A program made the position numbers and the translations under genes. The notes under the pieces are model-generated. The model did no database searches. It was not told the DNA's origin and saw only the letters and a list, made by a program, of their open reading frames with translations. Of a DNA stretch of 10,106 nt, positions 1 to 6,050 are shown one piece after another. Origin of the DNA: Hyphomicrobiales bacterium (GTDB lineage: Bacteria; Pseudomonadota; Alphaproteobacteria; Micropepsales; Micropepsaceae); NCBI GenBank assembly GCA_017849395.1, contig JAFIHO010000261.1, forward strand, positions 1 through 10,106, in the 5' to 3' direction. The number at the start of each line of letters is the position of its first letter. Position 1 is the stretch's first letter.

Positions 1-277
1 CCACGGCATAGCGGCCAGGCTCAGGCAGGGTGACGCCGGTATCGGCCGCCCAGGCGCGGAACAGGGGGTCGGGAATCTGGATCAGGATGCCCGCGCCGTC
101 GCCGACCAGCGGGTCCGCACCCACCGCGCCGCGATGGTCCAGGTTGATGAGAAGCTGAAGCCCCTGACCGATAATGTCATGGGACTTGGTGCCCTTGATG
201 TTCGCGACAAAACCGACGCCGCAGGCGTCGTGTTCGTTGCGCGGGTCGTACAGGCCCTGTTTCGGCGGCAAGCTCAT
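1..277 (-). CDS. gltB: Glutamate synthase (GOGAT) large subunit, N-terminal part, cut by window edge
   Basis: Only the first 92 codons are present. The protein begins MSLPPKQGLYDPRNEHDACG. The cysteine at residue 19, in the context ACGVGF, matches the class II glutamine amidotransferase nucleophile that becomes residue 1 after propeptide removal in GltB. LDHRGAVGAD (about residues 47-56) and GDGAGIL are further hallmarks of this domain. In the known enzyme this domain releases ammonia from glutamine, which is channelled to 2-oxoglutarate to make glutamate with the small subunit GltD in the cytoplasm. The ATG at 277-275 is preceded by GGGA five bases upstream, a plausible ribosome binding site. 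The FMN and iron-sulfur parts lie outside the window. It is transcribed away from the mutasome cassette, and nothing suggests a functional link. Identity is secure; whether the rest of the gene is intact cannot be seen. Confidence 0.95.
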   Translation of the reverse strand, partial: MSLPPKQGLYDPRNEHDACGVGFVANIKGTKSHDIIGQGLQLLINLDHRGAVGADPLVGDGAGILIQIPDPLFRAWAADTGVTLPEPGRYAV

Positions 278-299
278 AAGCGTCCCATAAGCGCGGTCC

Positions 300-322
300 G
301 GAAAAGTGTGAAGCACTTTTCC
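300..322. repeat. Perfect 9-bp inverted repeat (hairpin) upstream of gltB
   Basis: GGAAAAGTG at 300-308 is followed by the loop TGAAG and its exact complement CACTTTTCC at 314-322. No T-tract follows on either strand, so it does not look like an intrinsic terminator. It lies in the putative 5' leader or promoter region of gltB. Hairpins with GGAAAAGTG arms are familiar to me as dispersed intergenic repeats in Alphaproteobacteria, so a REP-like element is the likeliest reading. Immediately beside it, GGCCGCGCGGCC at 327-338 is a perfect 12-bp palindrome. The copy number cannot be judged from one window. Confidence 0.6.
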
Positions 323-500
323 AATGGGCCGCGCGGCCAGTGTTGATTTTTGATGCCCTGCCCTCGCTTTTGCCGGAACAAAAGACGCAGAGCCCCGATT
401 TTCTTGCGGAAATTACGCGATACCTCAGCACGCAACCAGTTGCGGCGCAACATGACAGATGCGCGACCCCGGAAAGGCTGGCCAGATTGACGGGGATTAC

Positions 501-529
501 TTGACTCCCTTTCGGGCCGGAGTCACACT
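501..529 (+). promoter_or_regulatory. Putative imuA promoter with inverted repeat and two GANTC sites
   Basis: TTGACT at 501-506 is a good match to a -35 hexamer. About 17 bases later comes CACACT (524-529), a poor -10, as is common for regulated promoters. Overlaid on this is a 7-bp inverted repeat, TGACTCC (502-508) and GGAGTCA (519-525), with a 10-base spacer. Each arm contains a GANTC site (503-507 and 520-524), the target of the cell-cycle methylase CcrM in many Alphaproteobacteria. If these hexamers are used, transcription would start near 536-540, on top of the LexA box and at the imuA ATG. The -10 is weak, so the promoter call is tentative. The inverted repeat itself is read directly from the sequence. 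Confidence 0.4.
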
Positions 530-530
530 G

Positions 531-545
531 GAACATAACATGAAC
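531..545 (+). promoter_or_regulatory. LexA (SOS) box, GAAC-N7-GAAC
   Basis: GAAC at 531-534 and GAAC at 542-545 are separated by exactly seven bases (ATAACAT). This is the direct-repeat LexA operator known for Alphaproteobacteria (GTTC-N7-GTTC read on the other strand). It stands at the head of imuA-imuB-dnaE2, a cassette that is LexA-controlled in Caulobacter and relatives. The box overlaps the proposed imuA start codon (540-542), so bound LexA would cover the probable transcription start or block the polymerase just after initiation. The exact match and the location together make this a strong call. Confidence 0.88.
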
Positions 546-1298
546 AAACGGGAAAAATTGGCGGAATTGCGCCATTTTGTGGCGCGCTACCACCTGCCGG
601 ATATGCGTCCGCCGGTGCCGCTGGGGCATGACGCCGCTGACGCCATCCTGGGGGGTGGATTGCGGCCCGGCCTGCACGAGGTTTTCGCGGGCGACTGGGC
701 CGCGGGCGGGTTCGCCGCCGGGCTGGCCATCCGGGCGGCGGGAACCAGGCCGCTGTTCTGGGTGCGGCCGGATTATGAGGCGCTGGAATATGGCGCCCTG
801 TCGGCCCAGGGGCTGCTGGAACTGGGCGGCCATCCGGCCGGGCTGGTGCTGTTGCGCGCGCCCAATGCGGCGGGGGCCCTGTCGGCGGGGGCGGACATCC
901 TGTCCTGCCCGCATGTCGGGACGCTGGTGCTGGAGATTGGCGGGATGCCGCGCAGCCTGGACCTTGTGGCCGGGCGGCGGCTGGCCCTGGCGGCGGGCGA
1001 GGCGGGGATCGCCGTCATCCTGCTGCGCGCGGGGGCGCAGGCCGGGCCCAGCGCCGCCCAGACCCGCTGGCAGGTCAGCACCGCGCCGTCGCGCGCCGAT
1101 GACGACGATTGGGGCAGCCCGCGCTGGCACGCCAGCCTGATCCGGCATCGCCAGGGCGCGACCTCCGATTTTTTCATGCAGTGGGACTGTGACCATGGAC
1201 TTTTTCGAGACGCCGAAGCGGCAAAGTATGCGCCGCATCCTGGCGCTGTGGTTTCCGCGCCTGCCCACGGACAGACTCAGGCGCGCATCGCCGTCTGA
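540..1298 (+). CDS. imuA: ImuA, RecA/SulA-like accessory protein of the SOS mutasome
   Basis: This 252-residue protein starts MNKREKLAELRHF and matches the ImuA family of RecA-like accessory factors, which work with ImuB and DnaE2 in damage-induced mutagenesis. The RecA-like core begins near residue 29 (LGHDAADAILGGGLRPG, then HEVFAGDWAAGGFAAG at about 46-61). The place where RecA has its P-loop GxxxxGKT reads AGDWAAGGF, with no lysine, so ATP binding of the RecA type looks doubtful. A hydrophobic strand near 127-133 (GTLVLEI) sits where a Walker B would be. The C-terminal FFMQWD near 211-216 followed by a proline/alanine-rich tail is typical of the family. I chose the ATG at 540 because the family starts here. 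An in-frame ATG at 459 would add 27 unconserved residues and read through the promoter and LexA box. No clear Shine-Dalgarno is present, in keeping with a leaderless or very short leader. It overlaps imuB by about 71 bases. Confidence 0.9.
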   Translation: MNKREKLAELRHFVARYHLPDMRPPVPLGHDAADAILGGGLRPGLHEVFAGDWAAGGFAAGLAIRAAGTRPLFWVRPDYEALEYGALSAQGLLELGGHPAGLVLLRAPNAAGALSAGADILSCPHVGTLVLEIGGMPRSLDLVAGRRLALAAGEAGIAVILLRAGAQAGPSAAQTRWQVSTAPSRADDDDWGSPRWHASLIRHRQGATSDFFMQWDCDHGLFRDAEAAKYAPHPGAVVSAPAHGQTQARIAV

Positions 1299-2778
1299 GG
1301 GACCGCTGGTCGTTTCGGCCAAACGCGACAACGCGTTTCATGTTTATGCGCTGAATGCGGAGGCCGAGCGGCATCGCCTGCACAAGGGCCAGCCTTTGGC
1401 CAATGCGCGGGCCATGGTCGAATGGTTGCGCATCGTGCCCGCCGACGAAAAGGCCGATGCGGCGCTGATGATGCGCATCGCGCAGTGGTGCGACCGTTTC
1501 ACGCCGCTGGTCGCGTTGGATGCGCCGCACGGGTTGCTGCTGGACATCAGCGGCGTGGGCCATCTGTTCGGCGGCGAGGCGGCGATGCTGACTGAGGTGC
1601 TGCAAAAGATTTCCACGCAAGGCTTGACCGTGCGCGGCGCCATCGCGGGTACATCGCTGGCGGCGCGGGCGCTGGCGCGCCATGCGCCGCGCAGTATCGT
1701 GCCGGTGGGCGGCGATGCCGCCGCTGTCGCGCCGCTGACCATTGCCGTTTTCGAGGATGAAAAGATCGCGCGCGCCTTGTTGCGCGCAGGACTGAAAACC
1801 GTGGGCCAGGTCGCCGGGCGGGAACGCAGCGAATTGTCCGAACGGCTGGGGCGGGATTTCGTGACGCGGCTGGATGTGCTGCTGGGCGCGGAGGAAAAGC
1901 CGCTCTCGCCCTTGCGGCCCCTGCCCGACCTGATGGCGGAGCAGCGTTTCGCAGAACCCGTGGTGGCGCGCGGCGTGATCGACATGACATTGCAGGGTCT
2001 GGCGCAATCGCTGCGCGGCATTCTGGAAAGGGAAGGCCGCGGGGCACGGCTGCTGGAGGCCCTGTTTTTCCGCGCCGATGGTGACGTGCGCCACATTCCC
2101 GTTCGCACCGGCGCGCCGCTGCGCGATCCCGCCGTGATGCTGCGCCTGCTGAACGAAAAGCTGGATGCGCTGGCCGATCCGCTGGATCCCGGTTTCGGCT
2201 TCGACCTGATCCGGCTGGAAGCGACCCTGGCCGAGGAAACCAAGCCCGTCACCACCAGCTTCGATGCCGATGAGAATGCGCGCTGGCAGGTGGAATTCCT
2301 GATCGACCGGCTGGCGGCGCGTTTCGGCGAACACAGGGTGCAACGGTTCGTCGCGCAGGACACGCATATTCCCGAAGCGCAAAGCGTGGCCGTGCCCGCA
2401 CAGGCGCGGGAGTTCCTGGGCCATTGGCGCAACAAACGCAATGCGGCGGCAAACGATCCGCCGCGCCGGCCGCTGCGGCTGTTCGAGACGCCGGAAGCGA
2501 TCACGGCCAGCCTGTCCACGCCGCCGGACGGACCGCCGAAATTTTTTCGCTGGCGCCAGTGCCGCCACGATGTGGCGCACGCCGAGGGGCCGGAACGCAT
2601 CGCGATGCAGTGGTGGCGCGGGAGCGTCGGCGAGAGCCGGAGCGACCTAAAAGATTCAAAGCCCGCGCGGGATTATTTTCGCGTGGAGACGACGGAAGGC
2701 CAGCGTTTCTGGCTGTATCGCGACGGGCCGGACATTCCGGGAGGCGCGCGCTGGTATCTGCACGGTATTTTTGCGTGA
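1228..2778 (+). CDS. imuB: ImuB, inactive Y-family DNA polymerase homologue (mutasome adaptor)
   Basis: The 516-residue product starts MRRILALWFPRLPTDRLRR, the usual ImuB opening. It has the Y-family polymerase fold in order: palm and fingers (about 1-170), a helix-hairpin-helix region (AGLKTVGQVAGRE, about 188-200), and a little-finger region. The polymerase acidic residues are lost: the first strand has no Asp, and the SxDE motif before LDISG (106 onward) reads A-P-H-G at residues 99-102. PLRLF at residues 415-419 fits the clamp-binding QxxLF type, and the conserved tail runs from GPERIAMQWWR to WYLHGIFA. In Caulobacter and mycobacteria ImuB bridges the beta clamp, ImuA and DnaE2. Other in-frame starts are ATG 1195 and GTG 1189. 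I prefer 1228 on family length and smaller overlap, though 1195 has a GGGA upstream and cannot be excluded. The stop overlaps the dnaE2 start as GTGA. Confidence 0.92.
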   Translation: MRRILALWFPRLPTDRLRRASPSEGPLVVSAKRDNAFHVYALNAEAERHRLHKGQPLANARAMVEWLRIVPADEKADAALMMRIAQWCDRFTPLVALDAPHGLLLDISGVGHLFGGEAAMLTEVLQKISTQGLTVRGAIAGTSLAARALARHAPRSIVPVGGDAAAVAPLTIAVFEDEKIARALLRAGLKTVGQVAGRERSELSERLGRDFVTRLDVLLGAEEKPLSPLRPLPDLMAEQRFAEPVVARGVIDMTLQGLAQSLRGILEREGRGARLLEALFFRADGDVRHIPVRTGAPLRDPAVMLRLLNEKLDALADPLDPGFGFDLIRLEATLAEETKPVTTSFDADENARWQVEFLIDRLAARFGEHRVQRFVAQDTHIPEAQSVAVPAQAREFLGHWRNKRNAAANDPPRRPLRLFETPEAITASLSTPPDGPPKFFRWRQCRHDVAHAEGPERIAMQWWRGSVGESRSDLKDSKPARDYFRVETTEGQRFWLYRDGPDIPGGARWYLHGIFA

Positions 2779-5700
2779 ATTACGCCGAACTTGCCGTCAC
2801 CACCAATTTTTCCTTCCTGCGCGGCGCATCGCATCCGAAGGAGTTCGTCCGGCAAGCCGCGGCGCTGGGTTATCCCGCCATCGGTATCGCCGACCGCAAT
2901 ACCCTGGCGGGGGTGGTGCGTGCGTATGAGGCATGGGAGAAACTGGACGCCGCATCGCGGCCGCGCCTTCTGATCGGCGCACGGCTGGTGTTCCGCGACG
3001 GCACGCCGGACATCCTGGCTTATCCGAAGGATCGCAAGGCCTATGGCTGGCTGTCGCGGCTTTTGTCTGTCGGCAAGCTGCGCGGGAAAAAAGGCGAGTG
3101 CCTGCTGGATTTCGCCGATCTTCTCAAATTCCGGCGCGGATTGCTGCTGGTGCTGATGCCGCCTCCCGATCCGCGGACGGCAGTGCCAGTTCTTCGCGCG
3201 CTCGGCAGCGGCGTCTGGTTGGCCGCTTCTCTTCTTTATACCGGCGAAGACCGCCGCCGGTTGCGCGATCTGAAGCGCGTGGCGCGCAGGACGCGGGTGC
3301 CACTGATCGCCGTCAATGACGCGCTGTATCACGAAAAGGGGCGTCGAGAACTTCAGGATGTCGTCACCTGTATTCGCGAGCATGTGACATTGGCGGAGGC
3401 AGGCACGCGGCTTGAGGCCAACGCCGAGCGCTATCTGAAGACGCCGGAAGAAATGGCGCGGCTGTTCCGCGACTGTCCCGAAGCAGTGGGCGAAAGCCTG
3501 CGCTTTGCCGGACGCATCGCGTTCGAATTGTCCGAACTGGGCCAGCGTTATCCCAACGAGCCGGTGCCGCGCGGCAAGACGGCCGACCAGCATCTGCGCG
3601 ATCTGACCGAAGCGGGGTTGAAATGGCGCTATCCGGAGGGCGTGCCGCCGAAGATCGCCGCCATTGCGGAGAAGGAGCTTGCTTTCATCGCCAAGGAGAA
3701 AATCGCGCATTATTTCCTGACGGTGCATGACATCGTGAAACATGCACGTTCCATGGGCATTCTTTGTCAGGGCCGGGGATCGGCCGCCAATTCCGTGGTG
3801 TGTTATGCCATCGGCATCACCGAGGTGAACCCCAATGAGATCGAGGTGCTGTTCGAGCGCTTCCTCAACACCAACCGGCGCGAACCGCCCGATATCGATG
3901 TCGATTTCGAGCATGAGCGGCGCGAAGAAGTCATCCAGTATGTCTATAAACGCTATGGCCATCGCCGCGCCGCGCTGACCGCCACCGTTATCCATTACCG
4001 GCCGCGCAGCGCGATCCGCGAGGTGGGCAAGGTGTTCGGCCTGTCCGAAGACGTCACCGGAAAATTGGCGGACACGGTGTGGGGCCATCATGGTGATGAG
4101 TTGCAAGACTATCAGGTGCGTCAGGGCGAGGCCGATCCCGCCAATGCGGCCATCGCGCGCGCGGTGCATTTCGCCAACGCGTTGATGGGATTTCCGCGCC
4201 ATCTGTCCCAGCATGTCGGCGGCTTCGTGCTGGCGCGCTACAAGCTGGACTGGACCGTGCCCATCGGCCCCGCCGCGATGGAGGATCGTTACTTCATCGA
4301 ATGGGACAAGGACGATCTGGACACGTTGCGCATCATGAAGGTCGATGTGCTGGCGCTGGGGATGCTGACCTGCATCCGCAAGGCGTTCGACCTTATCCAT
4401 CGGCATGATCCCGGAACGGAAAAACTGACCCTTGCCACCGTGCCCCAGGGCGACGGTCCGACCTATGACATGCTGTGCAAGGCCGACGCCATCGGCGTGT
4501 TCCAGGTGGAGAGCCGGGCACAGATGAACATGCTGCCGCGTCTCCAACCGCGCACGCATTACGATCTGACGGTGGAAGTCGCCATCGTGCGGCCGGGGCC
4601 CATCCAGGGCGGCATGGTGCATCCTTACCTGAAGCGGCGCGAGATGCTGCGCAAGAATCCCGCCACGGTATTTCCTTTTCCCAGGCCGTCGCCGGAGCAT
4701 GGAAAGCCCGACGAACTGCACAAGGTTCTGGACAAGACGCTGGGCATTCCCCTGTTCCAGGAACAGGCGATGCGTCTGGCCATCGTGGCCGCGAAATTCA
4801 CCTCTGAAGAGGCCAACGGCCTGCGGCGGGCCATGGCGACTTTTCGCAATGTCGGCACCATCGGCAGTTTCGAGCGCATGTTCGTGGATCGCATGACGGC
4901 GCGCGGCTATGAGCGGAAATTCGCGGAGGACTGTTTCAACCAGATCAAGGGTTTCGGCAGTTACGGTTTTCCCGAAAGCCATGCAGCGAGTTTTGCGTTG
5001 CTGGTCTATGTCTCGGCCTGGATCAAGAAGCATCATCCGGCGGCCTTCGCGGCGGCGCTGCTCAATTCACAGCCGATGGGCTTTTATGCGCCCGCCGAAA
5101 TCGTGCGTTGTGCCCGCGAGCATGATGTGCCGGTGCTGGCGCCGGATGTGGCGTTCAGCGACTGGAATTGCGCGCTGGAGCGCCAGCCGGACGGCGTTCT
5201 GGCGTTGCGGCTGGGGTTGCGGCAGATCGACGATTTTTCCGAAGCGCATGCCCATGTCATCCGGGAGGAGCGCGGTTACGGCTATCGCGGTTTTTCCGAT
5301 TTCGCGCGACGCACCGCGTTGCCCAGGCGCGCGCTTGTTACGCTGGCGGAAGCCGATGCGTTCCGCAGCTTTGGTCTCGACCGGCGCGAAGGATTATGGG
5401 CGGTGCGGCGGTTGCCCGACGGCAAGCCCCTGCCGCTGTTCGAGCAGCGCGCCGCGCCGGAACAGGGCGCGGAAAATATCGCGCCCCTGCCCGCCATGCC
5501 GCTGTCGGAACATGTGCTGGCCGATTATCAGACCATCCGCCTGTCTCTGAAAGGCTATCCCACCCAGTTCCTGCGGCCGCGTTATGACGCGGAAGGCATC
5601 GCTTCTTGCAGGCGGGTGAGCGAATTGCCCGACGGCGCGCCGGTTCGCTGTGCCGGGGTGGTGCTGGTGCGTCAGCGCCCGGGCGAAGGCACCGCCATCT

Positions 5701-5975
5701 TTATCACCCTATCGGACGAGACCGGCGTGGCCAATGTGGTGGTGTGGGAACGCACCTTTGCGCGCTTCCGCAAGGAAGTGATGGGCGCGCGTCTGCTGCT
5801 GGCAGAGGGAAAGGTGCAGAAGAGCCCGGAAGGGGTGGTGCATCTGATGGCGGAAAATCTGATCGACCGCAGCGCCGACCTGGCCGTGCTGGCGGGCGAG
5901 ACGCCGCCGCGCATGAGCGGTCATCGCCATCCGCGCAATGTACGGGTGCTGCCGGCGAGCCGGGATTTTCATTAA
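2775..5975 (+). CDS. dnaE2: DnaE2 (ImuC), error-prone DNA polymerase III alpha subunit
   Basis: The 1066-residue C-family polymerase is full length for DnaE2. It performs translesion synthesis after SOS induction, recruited through ImuB. The N-terminal PHP domain begins NYAELAVTTNFSFLRGASHP; where active PHP domains have HxH it reads A-V-T, so exonuclease proofreading is unlikely. The polymerase catalytic aspartates are intact: PPDIDVDF gives D375 and D377, and KVDVLALGML gives D524. HLSQHVGGFV and GFGSYGFPESHAASFALL are further C-family signatures. An OB fold lies at about 955-1035, and the protein ends with the typical HPRNVRVLPASRDFH. PLPLF at 885-889 resembles a weak clamp-binding motif. 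The start is GTG at 2775, overlapping the imuB TGA by four bases (GTGA), so translation is probably coupled. The open frame extends further upstream, but that part lies inside imuB and lacks homology. Confidence 0.96.
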   Translation: MNYAELAVTTNFSFLRGASHPKEFVRQAAALGYPAIGIADRNTLAGVVRAYEAWEKLDAASRPRLLIGARLVFRDGTPDILAYPKDRKAYGWLSRLLSVGKLRGKKGECLLDFADLLKFRRGLLLVLMPPPDPRTAVPVLRALGSGVWLAASLLYTGEDRRRLRDLKRVARRTRVPLIAVNDALYHEKGRRELQDVVTCIREHVTLAEAGTRLEANAERYLKTPEEMARLFRDCPEAVGESLRFAGRIAFELSELGQRYPNEPVPRGKTADQHLRDLTEAGLKWRYPEGVPPKIAAIAEKELAFIAKEKIAHYFLTVHDIVKHARSMGILCQGRGSAANSVVCYAIGITEVNPNEIEVLFERFLNTNRREPPDIDVDFEHERREEVIQYVYKRYGHRRAALTATVIHYRPRSAIREVGKVFGLSEDVTGKLADTVWGHHGDELQDYQVRQGEADPANAAIARAVHFANALMGFPRHLSQHVGGFVLARYKLDWTVPIGPAAMEDRYFIEWDKDDLDTLRIMKVDVLALGMLTCIRKAFDLIHRHDPGTEKLTLATVPQGDGPTYDMLCKADAIGVFQVESRAQMNMLPRLQPRTHYDLTVEVAIVRPGPIQGGMVHPYLKRREMLRKNPATVFPFPRPSPEHGKPDELHKVLDKTLGIPLFQEQAMRLAIVAAKFTSEEANGLRRAMATFRNVGTIGSFERMFVDRMTARGYERKFAEDCFNQIKGFGSYGFPESHAASFALLVYVSAWIKKHHPAAFAAALLNSQPMGFYAPAEIVRCAREHDVPVLAPDVAFSDWNCALERQPDGVLALRLGLRQIDDFSEAHAHVIREERGYGYRGFSDFARRTALPRRALVTLAEADAFRSFGLDRREGLWAVRRLPDGKPLPLFEQRAAPEQGAENIAPLPAMPLSEHVLADYQTIRLSLKGYPTQFLRPRYDAEGIASCRRVSELPDGAPVRCAGVVLVRQRPGEGTAIFITLSDETGVANVVVWERTFARFRKEVMGARLLLAEGKVQKSPEGVVHLMAENLIDRSADLAVLAGETPPRMSGHRHPRNVRVLPASRDFH

Positions 5976-6011
5976 GGCGTAGCAGTTCAATCTGCGAGAT
6001 GGATGCTCGAA

Positions 6012-6042
6012 GTTGGATTCCTGCTTTCGCGGGAATGACAAC
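6012..6042. repeat. REP-like hairpin between convergent genes, possible bidirectional terminator
   Basis: ATTCCTGC (6017-6024), loop TTTC, GCGGGAAT (6029-6036) form an 8-bp stem with one G-U pair. It is flanked by GTTG (6012-6015) and CAAC (6039-6042), which extend the stem past a small internal loop. The core reads like the dispersed GGATTCCCGC-TTTC-GCGGGAATGAC element found between genes in many Proteobacteria. It fills most of the 75-base gap between the dnaE2 stop (5975) and the stop of the minus-strand gene (6053-6051). No U-tract follows on either strand, so any terminator role would be by hairpin alone or with Rho. Repeat identity is from memory of the motif, not a search. Confidence 0.6.
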
Positions 6043-6050
6043 AGGGACAG

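Noticed and set aside
459..539. Longer imuA starting at ATG 459
   Set aside because: The extra 27 residues are not family-like and would place the promoter hexamer, inverted repeat and LexA box inside the coding region.
177..1331. Minus-strand open frame of 384 codons covering the gltB start, the intergenic region and imuA
   Set aside because: It runs through two real genes and the control region in another frame; the composition is Arg/Gly/Gln-rich and resembles no family.
1174..2600. Minus-strand open frames of 418 and 468 codons opposite imuB
   Set aside because: They mirror imuB codons, have low-complexity Arg/Ser/Ala content, and no homology is recognisable.
2673..5036. Long open frame (787 codons) on the minus strand opposite dnaE2
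   Set aside because: It is antisense to a fully conserved polymerase, its product is rich in His, Arg and Gln without family features, and high GC content readily opens such frames.
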